A stretch of DNA of 64,000 bases from Ceratodon purpureus (lineage: Eukaryota; Streptophyta; Bryopsida; Pseudoditrichales; Ditrichaceae), in NCBI GenBank assembly GCA_014871385.1, contig CM026426.1:23711437-23775436 (forward strand), read 5' to 3'. The notes under the pieces were generated by a model, which saw only the letters and a program-made list of their open reading frames with translations, had not been told where the DNA came from and did not search any database. Positions within the stretch are counted from its first letter, which is position 1; each line of letters begins with the position of its first letter. Shown piece by piece: positions 19,650 through 30,406 of the stretch. The position numbers and the translations under genes were made by a program.

Positions 19650-20640
19650 GTGAGTCAAGTGGAAGTTTCAAATGAGAGTCTCAAAAATACGCACCCTATT
19701 CATTCTAAAACGAGAGTCTCAAGAATAACCAAAAATACTATACGCATATCGTGGAAGAGCTTAGGTAATCTACCATGTAGATAGTAGACTGCCGTTGTAG
19801 AAGAATGAGTGAATAATGACTGAACAATGCATTTGACATGATATCCAAGAGCAGGGAAAGAGTGACAATGATTAGATCAAGCATGTTAATCATAAGTACT
19901 GATGTTTTGGTGGGAGTAAAGACATATTAGTGCATGACTTAAAGAAGAACGTCCACTCAAATCCGACATTGCCTTCTGTCGTCCGACCTTCGTATCCGCG
20001 CTCTCCGCATCCCGTCCGCTTGAACCCGGGTGCATTTGGATCCGACGAGAGCACGCTCCTGACCTATCCGATCCACTGACCGCGTAATTCCCAGTGTTGA
20101 ACGCAGGTTCCGATGGCTCAATCGCTCCGATTCTCCGATCACAGCGATTGTCACGGACCACGCAGCCAAGAATAAACAAAAATACGAAATTCATGGAGAA
20201 AAGAAAACGCTATGAATGAAGAAGGATGAATAAGCGTTTAATAAGAAAAAAAATTAAGGGAAAGTTATAGAGAAATTATGAAATAATGTTTAAATAAGGT
20301 TGATATAGAAACAAATTCGTGAATGATAAAGGAATGAGGTGGGAGTACAGAAGAGAATACTGAGAGTTAAATACGATATTAAAAAGGATAAATACAAAGT
20401 GATTACTAATGGGAGTATTGGAACGGTATTAAAAATAAAATTAATTGGTGGCAATGATCAATTAGATGGCATAAGAGTGAAAGTAGACTAAAAAATAATA
20501 TAGAAGTCCAACTACAATAACAATGAGGACAATTAAATTTCCTTAAAAAATATAACGACCGTATAAATTATACTACGATTTAACTATGTATGACAAAGTT
20601 GGTTGGCGTGTAGGCAAAAGGTTTAACATATGTAGGCCAA
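19650..20640. other. AT-rich spacer with a TCCGA cluster
   Basis: At 19955-20135 there is another cluster of TCCGAC/TCCGC/TCCGAT motifs (for example CTGTCGTCCGACCTTCGTATC). The rest is AT-rich with no supported gene. Confidence 0.5.
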
Positions 20641-20964
20641 AGTTATAGATATGAAAGGCGTTTCAATTAAATCTTAACCGCAACTTACCACAACGTTACG
20701 TTGCTTTGAACATGAAATTGCCACATTGCTTGACGAGTCTAGTGGTACGACAACGTCCAATCTAATGGTAGTAAAAAAGCCCAACCTCTCTATACTATAA
20801 TGATTTGCTAAAGTTACAAGTTTGTAGCGTCATTATTGTTCTTGGATGACGATTAAATATTTTGAGTATTCAAAGAATGATTCACAAACAACATATGACT
20901 TTTAACAAATTGAGTTATTTAGCAATGTTAAACTTTGATGTGTTTATTATACATTTTCCTTTAC
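20641..20964 (+). repeat. 324-bp direct repeat, copy 1
   Basis: It begins AGTTATAGATATGAAAGGCG and ends TTATACATTTTCCTTTAC. It matches 21404-21727 along its whole length with only scattered substitutions (roughly 95% identity by eye). It is non-coding and AT-rich. Confidence 0.9.
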
Positions 20965-21403
20965 TCTTTTAATTCATATTTGACCAAATACATATATCTT
21001 TTTATAAACTTTATGTTAAACTTTGATGTGTTTATTATACAATTTTATTTGGTTTTTTGCCCTCATATATGACCAAATACATATATCCTTTGATTCAGGT
21101 AGTGACGTTTGGACAGAAGCTGGTAATTTGAAGACAATATGGTTTAGCACGATACCAGCGCTTTTGATTTCTATATTTCAAGTAAAGATCGATCGGTCGA
21201 TTCATTCATTATCTAATTGGAAATCCTCTCAAAACTCCTGTGTTGCTTGGCTTGAAACTCTCCTCAAGATTTAGAAGCCGCGTGCACATACTTTCCTGAA
21301 TTTGATCAAGAAACACGTGAATTTTCCTCGCTCCCACTCTCTAAAACCCTCTATTTGGAATCAAATTATCCACTGTCCATTGAACATATACATCTAACTG
21401 GAA

Positions 21404-21727
21404 AGTTATAGATATGAAAGGCGTTTCAATTAAATCTTAACCGCAACTTACCGCAACGTTACATTGCTTTGAACATTAAGTTGCCACATTGCCTGACGAG
21501 TCTAGTGGTACGACAACGTCCAATTTAATGGTAGTAAAAAGGCCCAACTTCTTTATACTATAATGATTTGCTAAAGTTACAAGTTTTTAGCGTCATTATT
21601 ATTCTTGGATGACGATTAAATATTTTGTGTATTCAAAGAATAGTTCACAGACAACATATGACTTTTAACAAATTGAGTTATTTAGCAATGTTAAACTTTG
21701 ATGTGTTTATTATACATTTTTCTTTAC
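21404..21727 (+). repeat. 324-bp direct repeat, copy 2
   Basis: Second copy, start-to-start distance 763 bp. The sequence between the copies (20965-21403) has a further short copy of ATGTTAAACTTTGATGTGTT and a repeated ACCAAATACATATATC. The pair could be LTRs of a very small non-autonomous element or two units of a long-period satellite. No primer-binding site is obvious. Confidence 0.9.
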
Positions 21728-22070
21728 TTTGATGTGTTTATTATTCATTTAAAGATAAACAGATGTTGATATAGATTTTTTTTAAAGAAGTTTTATTTTA
21801 AATAATATTATTTTAAAGATGATATAGATAAAAACTCGTGAAAGATAAAAGAAATAAGTGAAAGCACATAAAAGAATACTAACAGTTAAATAAAATATGA
21901 TGAATAACTAAAAAAATGGTTATTCATAGCAGGATCAAAATAATAGTATAAATAAAATAAAATGGTGGATATGATCAATGGTATGGCATAAGAATTAAAG
22001 TAAACTAATACAATAATGGAGATGACAAGACACAATATCAATGAAGATAATGGGATTTGGGTTTAGAGAG

Positions 22071-22960
22071 CACGTATGCACATGTTTGTTATATGAATAT
22101 AATTACTATACTCATGTGTTCGTTGCATAAACAAACATTTTAAAAATTAATTAAAAATATATCTCCAAAGATTTGAGATTTTATAGGAATCTTGGAATGT
22201 AAATGCTGAAATTAGTAATTGATTGATACATGCTTTAGTAACTTGTTATTTGTGCTTCTAAAAAACGGATGCCAAAAAATTCCGATGTTTTCCTTATTCC
22301 GTTTTTTTTATAATACGAATTCTCACTCTGTTTGTAAATCACGTACAATTACATCCAGATATGAAATACTATACCAAATGGGACTTCCCACGATGCATGC
22401 TCTACGAAATAATGATATTTTTATTATTCATAACAGGATAAAATAGACAAATTTGAAGGACGAACCGCGGAGCGTGCCATCTAATACGCACGGAAGGGAA
22501 CTGAACTGTACGCAAACGGGAACGAAGATTACAATGCACCCCGTCCGACCTGCAGCGGACATCCGGCAACGGGATCGGACAAGTAGCCTCCGAGATCATC
22601 CAATCAGTCTAGGCGCCGGACAGTGAGTCGAACAGTGCCATATCCGGGGAAGCCAAGGATGCATGTCCGACACAGAAGTGAGGATGGCGCGAGGGGAGTG
22701 CGAGGAGGGGGAGTGGGAGTGGGAGAAGTTTCCAGGGCCGCGGGACGGGAGCGGCAAGACACAGAACACTAAAGGGTCCATGGCGGTCGAGGTCGGAGAG
22801 CCACCAAACGAGGATATTAATCGTGGGCGGATAGAGGTCGCACATCTGTCGCGGAGCAGACCGATTCAAGCGCGGACGGGTCACGAGGTTGTCGGACACT
22901 ACTCCAATAAGTACGGAATGGAGGTCTCCTCATATCGTAGTATAAAGACTAGGCGAGCGT
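22071..22960. other. Spacer and 3' flank of hAT-2
   Basis: AT-rich to about 22445, then GC-richer with TCCGACC, ATCGGAC and GTCCGACAC motifs to about 22900. This is probably the end region of hAT-2. The open frames here (for example on + from 22663) look like flank read-through and are not called. Confidence 0.45.
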
Positions 22961-25900
22961 TCACTCTCGGATCCGCACAGTTAGGTCGTTGGCTTCGTCG
23001 CAACGTCGGTCCTCCTCGGATTCATCTGTGCTCATGTCGTCATCAGACCGCGAATTTCTAGTGCTTAGACGCAACTCATCGTCTCTGGTGATAACTAGCT
23101 TCTTCGTTGGACGGGATCCTCGGGGGTCGCGTATTCCATTTTCATCGAGTTCTGGTCTACCTTCAGAGTTGTCAGGTTTGTACGGGGCAAAGCGCGACGC
23201 AGTCCCATGGAACCTTTTCTTACGCTTTACACCTCTAGTTGTTCGTTGGATACCACTTCCCCTTGCAGGACCACGAGACGCTCTTTCCCCAGTCGTACAA
23301 CTAGATGCACGTGCCGCAACATCCCGGATCTACGTAGATGGAACCCCTCTCCGCACGGGCCGGCTGCGTGAAGAAGACGCCGTCAGAACAACGAACTGAC
23401 TATCGTTGGTACCAACAGATCCTACCGCTCGGCGTCTGCGTCCCCGGCCGGAGGTCTGCTGCGGAAGGATGTGACCCTTACCAACGGGAGTGGAGAGCAA
23501 GGCAGAAGCTGGCTGTTGCTGGTTTACAGCCATACTTCCGGACGTACTAGCAAGGCTTCGGCGTATTTCCTCAGACGGGGTCTGAACTTCCTGATCGGCC
23601 ATCCTCCTTCTCGAATCTTTCTCCGTTATTTCATCTCTCTGGCGATTGATAGATGGTAAATCCTCGTGAAAAACTGTTCGAATCTCTCCCTCCATGTTCG
23701 CCAGGTTCTCGTCGAAATCCTTTTGGCCGAATGACAAAGAATCACTCCAAAGCTGCGAGAAGTCCGTGTCGACGATAGGTATCCTTTGGGCCGAACTACC
23801 ATCTCCTCTGTCCAACTGTATTACTGCTACGTTGATCGGACTCTGAGCTTGACGCTCACCTCCAGCATACGCCTGCCGTCCGACGCGACTATCCTGGCGG
23901 AGGATATCTTCAACCGCATCCCGGCGATGTCCTTCGTCGAACATATTGAGGAAGAGCTCGGCAATCCGGACATTGCCACCGTCGTCACCGTCAGATCCTT
24001 CGTCATCCGATCCGGATTCGTCAAAGTCGCTCTCGGGGGGATCGCTGTCCGCAAGTCCGACACCCCCCATGCCAAATCCGCCGTGTCCGACACCATCCAT
24101 GCGGGCATTGTCCACCACATCGTCCGCCACATGGTCTCCTCTCTGTCCGACGTCTTCCTCCTCGTCGTCCTCGTCCGGATCCTCGCCATCGAGGTCATCG
24201 TCAGAATGAACCTCCTCTAAGCCATACCATTGTGCCGGACACGGAGCCCGGCGGTGACGAACGAGTCTACTGTTCGTGTAGATATACACGAGGTCCTCCG
24301 CTCGTACATGTTTCAATCTATTTCGCACCTTGCTCTGCACGTAGGAGTACATGCTCCAGTTGTGCTCACACGCAGACACGGAGCATACGTGTCCAAGTAT
24401 GCGTCTAGCTATTGTTTGGAGAGCCCGGGCTCCACCTCCCATTGCGTCCCACCATTCGTGGATAGCAGTGCCGTGCGCCTGGGGATCGGTTGAATAAGCA
24501 AATGCCCCCCGATTCTCGAGGAAATCGTGATAGTGGACAAGGATCTGGACGTAATACTCCTCGTTAGACGATAACTTGCGAAGAATCCGGTTTAAAATGA
24601 TCCTCGACTCCTCGTGGTTATGAAGTGGCGCCCATCTACGTAGGGTCGGGTTTAGCATCGCACCTGCCCAATGAAGATCTGTCAACATCATAGCCCATCT
24701 GTCGTCGAATGCGAGCATGGCGTGTGTTGCCAGGTCCGCATTCAATCTAAACGGATGGGAGGAAAAACTGCGGACGTGGTTCTTCAAATCGTACATCGCC
24801 CTCCAAGCTAGGCCCATTGCAGGTGCCTTCCCATAAAAAAGGCGTAATGCCTTCACCACTGGTATGACCATGTATAAGAAGTTATGGCACGTGTTCCAGA
24901 AACTGTCCGTACGCACATACTTCCGCATCAAGCGGACCTTCCTCCCCGCTGAGCTGTTCACATCAGGATAGGTTGCTAAAATACTTGCAAACGCCGGATC
25001 GATGACCATTCTCTCAAATGCATTCCGAAGTTCCACAAGACGCTCGATCATAATGAAATTGGTCGCAAACCGCGTCTCAACGGGCAAACGGATGGTCAGA
25101 TTGGGACACATCCTGCGAAACAAAGCCAGTGATGAATGATGATTTCTAACCCATAGACAAATAAGTCTCGCCTTTCTGACTATGTGCTTCACCCAATCCT
25201 CCTTCCCCCAATCTTCGAGTAACAGATCCAAGCAGTGTGCGGCACACCCTTGAACATAAATGTGAGGATATCGTGTCTTGAGCATCCGACTGGATCCAAG
25301 CATGTTCGGAGCATTGTCAGTGCAAACTTGGACCACATGTTGCGGTCCGACCCGTTCCACAAACGGACGGATCTGAGAAGCGATATAATCGCTATCTTTG
25401 TAATGTCCCGTCGTGTCTATGGTTCCAAGGAAAACGTCGCCCCTGGTCCCACTCTGGATAACATTCAGAAGAGGACGACTCTGGACGTTGTCCCAACCGT
25501 CTGAACATATCATAACACCGTATTTCTCTGTGGAATTGCCCGTGAGTTCCTTTACTTGTCTCACCATTTCCGCCTTTCTCGCGGTCAACAATTTTGTGCG
25601 AATAGCATTCATCGATGGCGGCAGGTATGCCGGGAAGCGGGATCGCACAGTTTCCCGAACAGCGTTAATGAAGGCAGGATGCTTAACAACGTTGAATGGG
25701 ATATTGGCTTCGTAGAATGCCGTCGCCCACACTTTATGTAATCGAAGCTTTGTGGAAGCGTTGAATCCTTGCACAATATTCAGTTGACGCATTTCCCTGG
25801 GTAGAGAACCCTAGGGTGCCATATCGGGCCCGTGCATAGCTGGCCCATCATTCGCGCGCGCCCCCTCGTTATCGGGAGCTTGAGGTATTACCGGATCTGG

Positions 25901-26152
25901 GACCCCGTCACCTCCCAAGCCAATGTCATGAACATCATCGGGCTCTCTTCTAGGAACTTCACCTCCGCAGTCTACCAACAACCTCCTCACCCGCGCACTC
26001 GGTAGTCTGCAAATTTGTATACCGTAGTTACCTGGACCACCTAAAGGTCTGTATCCAAAGTGGGCGAACATTCTATCTCGACGGTATACAATAGTCACGT
26101 TACAAATTCTACACCTAACTTGTCTCTGAGGCCTCGCACCCACCACGCCCAA
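22961..26152 (-). pseudogene. hAT-2: nearly intact hAT transposase interrupted by two amber codons
   Basis: A single frame runs from about 26150 down to TGA 22961-22963, broken only by TAG at 25811-25813 and TAG at 23330-23332. The N-terminal part holds a BED-like finger (VRCRICNVTIVYRRDRMFAH). I found no in-frame ATG ahead of it, so the real start or a first exon is unclear. From Met 25792 (residue 1) the DUF659-type core has CSDGWDN (Asp98) and VCTDN (Asp159), then CAAHCLDLLLEDWGK (183-197) and RWAMMLTDLHWAGAMLNP (365-382). The hATC dimerisation domain is at 446-510 (WWDAMGGGARALQTIARRI; ACEHNWSMYSYVQSKVRNRL). An acidic tail (residues 525-620) and a basic Arg-rich stretch follow. Beyond the second stop the frame stays open for 122 codons with an acidic end. 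It belongs to the same family as hAT-1 and is far better preserved. Confidence 0.9.
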
Positions 26153-26279
26153 GTCTTGCCACCACTGATCTCAGGCCTCTCCTCTTCACGGCATGCCTGC
26201 GACAGAAAGCAAGAATCTGGAGGGTGAACGCACTTTTTAAGGCGAGATGGACCTATTACAGAAATTGCGTCTGACAACG

Positions 26280-26860
26280 CACTTCTAGCGTCGTTGAACG
26301 AGGGTGGACGGATGGACTTGCCCTGATTATGTTCCAGATCTCCGATGGAATTTGGACGGTCCGTTCCAGTGGGCTATGCTTGACCCCTCGCGCACACCAG
26401 GGTCTCATGCAGAGGAACCTCAGACGAGACCCCAAAGTCCTGAGACACGCAGTGCAAAGAAGGGAGAACAGATCGTGGTGAGTCGCATCTTTTATGGCAC
26501 TCTCCGAGCGTGTCCGCCGGAACCAGAAAGCGGAACATCGCGGAGTTGTTTCGGGCGTTGCGGACGAGGTCGGACGAGGGCGGGATCGATGGCGGTCCAG
26601 TAACGAGATTCGATTTTGGTCCGCATTGTAGGAAAAAGATGGTCAGGATCTGCATATATATGGCACTCGTGTGCTGACATCGGGGAGGTGGTTCGCACTC
26701 CGTGAGATTGGCCCATGTACGGAGATGGATCAACCACGAACGGGCGGACTAGCTGAAATCCGATCGATTTGCGGAATGTGGTCACTCCGTAATCGGACAT
26801 GGACGAGGTACCCCGACGGATTAGAGGCTCGGACATGGCTCGGATGAGGTATTAGAGTTC
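26280..26860. repeat. 5' flank of hAT-2, rich in TCGGAC/TCCG motifs
   Basis: It contains GTCCGCCGGAACC, CGAGGTCGGACGAGG, TAATCGGACATGGACG and CTCGGACATGGCTCGG among others. It probably holds the promoter and terminal region of hAT-2. No gene is seen. Confidence 0.45.
26654..26660 (-). promoter_or_regulatory. TATA box of hAT-2
   Basis: On the minus strand GTGCCATATATATGCAG contains TATATAT, about 500 bp upstream of the BED-like finger, on the correct strand for hAT-2. Confidence 0.4.
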
Positions 26861-27271
26861 TTGCTCTCTTGGAATCCCGAGAGGAACGAAGTCGTTGGGG
26901 ACACTGATAAGGAAACTGCTCCAGGAGCGGGCAGTGGAGACAAGGACATCGGCGTAGACAAGGTACAAGTATTGGGGGGAGGTCTATGCATTCCAACTAA
27001 CGAGGGATGCAAGTGGAAGGACAACAATGAGTACGGGAAGCACGGAGGAAGTAGTAATGAAAGGTCATCCCTAGCACAGGGAAGGAAGCATTCCACCGCT
27101 GCTACGACCGCGATAGGTCCGATACGAAGGAACACGCGGGGGAGACCTGCCGCATCCGTAGAGACCGAAACTTCAAAGCCTAAGACTCACGTCGAGGAAC
27201 TCAAGGCGATTTGGCCATCCAAGTACCTGAAACTAAAGAATGACATCGAACAAGCTAGGAAATCTAGGTAG
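26861..27271 (+). CDS. Unrecognised ORF, probably the C-terminal piece of an element gene
   Basis: A 136-codon frame ends at TAG 27269-27271. The second half looks like real protein: IGPIRRNTRGRPAASVETET, then KTHVEELKAIWPSKYLKLKN and a Lys/Arg-rich end. The first half is Gly/Asp-rich and may not be coding. The initiator is not an ATG, so this is more likely a 3' fragment than a complete gene. It is divergent from hAT-2 and shares its TCGGA-rich flank. Confidence 0.3.
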   Translation: MLSWNPERNEVVGDTDKETAPGAGSGDKDIGVDKVQVLGGGLCIPTNEGCKWKDNNEYGKHGGSSNERSSLAQGRKHSTAATTAIGPIRRNTRGRPAASVETETSKPKTHVEELKAIWPSKYLKLKNDIEQARKSR

Positions 27272-27877
27272 TTCAGAAGTAAATAGTGTTCGGTTAAACA
27301 CGGAGAATCTCCGTTATCGACGCAATGCATTGGCAATTACATAAGACGTTGGAAGATGGATGTGTGCTTAGAAACTGCACTGGATGGATATTTCCGAGAC
27401 AGAAGGGAGATATCAAACTACGGGGGACGTTCGGAATAGCTCCGTGCTTATAAAACATAAATATACTCTGATCATCGGAAGATCAGCATAATAATAAACG
27501 GGGAAAAAACATTATAGTAAGGCCAAAAATTTACGAAAATTCTCAGCACATATATAAAATAGTCAGAGAAAGAGAAGGCCAGAGATAAGCATTCCAAGAT
27601 TGGTAGTGAGCAGAATCATTATCAGCGGCAACTCTTGTCTATTAAAATCAAGCGTTTTTCCAAAAACCCTGCAAAAAACCCTCCTGTTTGTTCACAATAT
27701 CCGACATCTCACCGAGGTAAGGCATCGTTCTCTAGCAATACAATTGAAACTCGTAGTCCGTCATTTCGCGAGGCGCGTCACTTTCATGCTCCGAGTCGTC
27801 TTCCTCCTCATTCACCTTACGCTTCTTAGCATTACCGGAAGATCCGCGTGTCGCATTAGGGGATACTGCATTCGCCC
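27272..27877. other. Stretch without a supported gene
   Basis: Mixed composition. Weak ORFs on both strands carry no recognisable features. Confidence 0.3.
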
Positions 27878-28486
27878 TTATGGAGATCTACGAGATCCCA
27901 GCGCAGCGTCTCCCGATTCCATCTCCAATGAAACCTGGCCAACTCCTCCGATTCTATCCCGGCAGAGTGGCGTCGTCCTCGTCCGGCTTCCAGCCCTCCA
28001 CCATCGGGCATGCGCGCATGCACACTCCTCCCGCACTCGATCGTTTGATGGACCTCCAGTCCGTGTCCGCACGTTCTCCCGACCCTCCTCGTCCCCCCGA
28101 TCCCACTTTGCACCACCCGTTCCGTTGGAATGCGCACGCGTATCAGATGCATGATGCCCGTGCAGTGCGCCACGGATTGGAACTGCAACACTGCGACTAG
28201 GTCCCAGTTCGACGCCCACAAGCGTCTCCATGAGGCGCACGGCGCAGATGTCGGGACACAATAGGCGATACTCTTCCTGAAACGCGTCGACGGATTTGAG
28301 CCAAGTCCGTAGACATTCCTTGGATCTCGGCACATCTCTCGCATGTTGATACTCCCCTCCTCTTCTCCTCGCTGCATCAGCCCACACTGGCAAATCCGCG
28401 AATTCGTAGTCCAATCGGAGAAACTCGCTTAGGCACCAGCTACTCCCTTCCATACAAGATAGCGGGCACTCGCGCGAGCAAGCCAT
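27878..28486 (-). CDS. Unrecognised 202-aa ORF
   Basis: ATG 28486 opens 202 codons with an ordinary-looking, partly helical N-terminal half (GSSWCLSEFLRLDYEFADLP; LRTWLKSVDAFQEEYRLLCP; CAVRLMETLVGVELGP). An Arg/Gly/Ala-rich second half follows that could be out-of-frame. Five Cys fall in the first 18 residues without a clear finger spacing. No family is recognised. It lies between TCCG-rich stretches and is probably another element gene or fragment. Confidence 0.35.
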   Translation of the reverse strand: MACSRECPLSCMEGSSWCLSEFLRLDYEFADLPVWADAARRRGGEYQHARDVPRSKECLRTWLKSVDAFQEEYRLLCPDICAVRLMETLVGVELGPSRSVAVPIRGALHGHHASDTRAHSNGTGGAKWDRGDEEGRENVRTRTGGPSNDRVREECACAHARWWRAGSRTRTTPLCRDRIGGVGQVSLEMESGDAALGSRRSP

Positions 28487-29130
28487 CGGGCACGGCTCGA
28501 AATGAGTTGAGGTGGGTGCAGGTCAGCGTGCGGAGAATAGACAACGCTACACCACCCAGGAAGAACGTTTTCCGCAATGGTGCTGCATTACCAACGGCGC
28601 TCAACACATAGAAGAAGGGAGGCGATGATCATCATAGTTCCAAATGGGCATTTAATTTTCCCTCTCAATTGCAATAAAACTAGTAATCCACCTAGATTTT
28701 GGATTATGAAATTAATCCCAAACTGCGAACAGACGTACACGCAGTTATAATAGGGCCGACGGTATAATCATAAAACGCAACACGCTCGATATGTCTAGGG
28801 ATTATGATATCATTCATAATACACCCTATCACACGAGTATCACTCGAGAACAGAATTGATAGTCGCCCCCGGACATGTATTGGCATCATGAACTTATTAG
28901 TCACCACACATGTACCAGTATGATTACAGTATCATCAATGCTTTAACAATTAAAGTTTCATGATGCCAATACTTAAGGATTCGATATCATGATAAACCAG
29001 CCTTATTCGGGAGCAATGCAGTGTCCGACCCGTTGTTCGATAGGTGCCGGACAATGGTCGACACCAATCCGGCCATCGCAAACCTGCAACTAGGCTAAAC
29101 CCTAATCTTAAACACCGGTTCAAAGTATAT
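28487..29130. other. Stretch without a supported gene
   Basis: It includes a small TCCGAC cluster at about 29020-29075 (GTGTCCGACCCGTTG; CCGGACAATGG). Nothing else is recognised. Confidence 0.3.
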
Positions 29131-29763
29131 CTAGGAGGAAGGACATGCAAAAATTGGGAGATAAGACCACGTACAAAACCATTCAACATATACAGATGAC
29201 GACGCGTTTGGAGGAGACGTGTAAAGATAGACAATAAATGCGGATTCAGGGTCGAGGATCACAAGCACAAATGGCGACTGCAACCATAATCCGCCTACGT
29301 ATTGTAGCACTTGTTCCACAATATGAACCAATTGATAGAACTGACCGTACGAATCTTGATGTACTAAACTGCGATGTTCGGTACCCTACACCTTAGTGTT
29401 TCAACGAACAATATCCTAGGACTCGTCTTCAGAATCCATATAATGCCGCAGGTTGAATGCAAGTCGGCTCTGGTACCAACGTGGCTGAATATCCACAAAG
29501 TTCCTCCACCCCCTGCAAACACAACGGAGGACAGTGCATGTTCTATAGTTCTCGATGTCGTCATCCTCGACCATCAACATCTTCCAGATGATGCCCTCTG
29601 AGACGTCTCCTGGGATGGCAGGTAAGAAACTCGGCTTGACTCTCGTCCCCATCTCCACGATCGCCAAATACTCTTCATCGTCGCTGAAGTCAGAATCGTT
29701 CCTAAACTGGGCTGGCCCGAACAAGGCGATAGGACTCCGTGGACTCCCTGCACTGAGAGCCAT
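29131..29763 (-). pseudogene. F-box-like ORF with a displaced second half
   Basis: ATG 29763 opens 115 codons to TAG 29416-29418. Residues about 48-100 look like an F-box: LPAIPGDVSEGIIWKMLMVE, then VLRCVCRGWRNFVDIQPRWY. These are the Pro, the hydrophobic heptads and the C-R-x-W-R signature used to bind SKP1 in SCF ubiquitin ligases. It is preceded by an acidic patch (DSDFSDDEEYLAIVE). After the stop a second frame (29395-29131) reads TEHRSLVHQDSYGQFYQLVH and VEQVLQYVGGLWLQSPFVLV, like the continuation of one gene across an indel or short intron (GTGTAG/GGTACC). It has no LRR or Kelch repeats. It may be a host-derived or element-borne F-box protein. Confidence 0.45.
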
Positions 29764-30406
29764 CGCTGAAATGCAGTCAAAGTGTCCCGTTTCAACGAGC
29801 TGTTGCCGCTATGCGAAGTGGAAGATAATGCACCGATTCCTAGAACGACCATGAAGATAAAGCAGGCGTAGCATAGTACGCCAGTCCATTTGATGGGAGG
29901 CGAAGCGGGATATGTTGCCAGACATCGGAATTTGATATGCGTTGGACCCGAGATCAGGTCAGACTTTGGCAGTCGGAGGTACGATGTCGGGATAGTGGCC
30001 GAACTAGGGTTCGACGACGAGGTGTGCAGGAGACTGTGGCGGACTTCATCGGAGCCGACAGCAATTGGATGGCGCATTGAAGGATGCCGGAATGCGGACG
30101 AGATCGGGAAGGCCTGACAGACGACGGGGCATCGATCCGGCGGAAAGCGGATGTCGGATTGGACATCGGATTAGGTATCGGATTGTACAGGGTGGCGCGA
30201 ACGAAGCGGACTAGTAGTGGGGCCTACAAGTATCAGACTACCTTTACCGCGTACGTGGACATCGGCTGTCGGAGGTGTCGCCTAGGCGGAAATGTAAAAG
30301 TGAAAATGTTGCCGTAAATATTCGGGCCGTCGCGATAAAGACCGAATGGGACGTCCGGTCCTGCCTGTAAACCGTCGTGACGTCCCGACATTATGACGCA
30401 AGAGGG
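29764..30406. other. TCGGA-motif-rich flank
   Basis: From about 30045 to 30375 the motifs GGAGCCGACAG, GGATGTCGGATTGGACATCGG, GTATCGGATTG, GGACATCGGCTGTCGGAGG and GACGTCCGG recur. This resembles the other motif clusters. No ORF is convincing. Confidence 0.45.

Larger units (their letters stand above)
20285..22070 (+). repeat. Outer, diverged repeat pair around the 324-bp repeats
   Basis: About 20295-20540 (GTTGATATAGAAACAAATTC ... AGAATACTGAGAGTTAAATA ... GGTGGCAATGATCAATTAGA) is similar but diverged from about 21810-22060 (GATGATATAGATAAAAACTC ... AGAATACTAACAGTTAAATA ... GGTGGATATGATCAATGGTA). The order A-B-B'-A' with all units in direct orientation suggests repeated local duplication. Confidence 0.55.

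Noticed and set aside
19886-20194. 102-codon minus ORF starting with a signal-peptide-like MNFVFLFILG
   Set aside because: The rest is the TCCGA motif cluster read as protein. No supporting features beyond a hydrophobic start.
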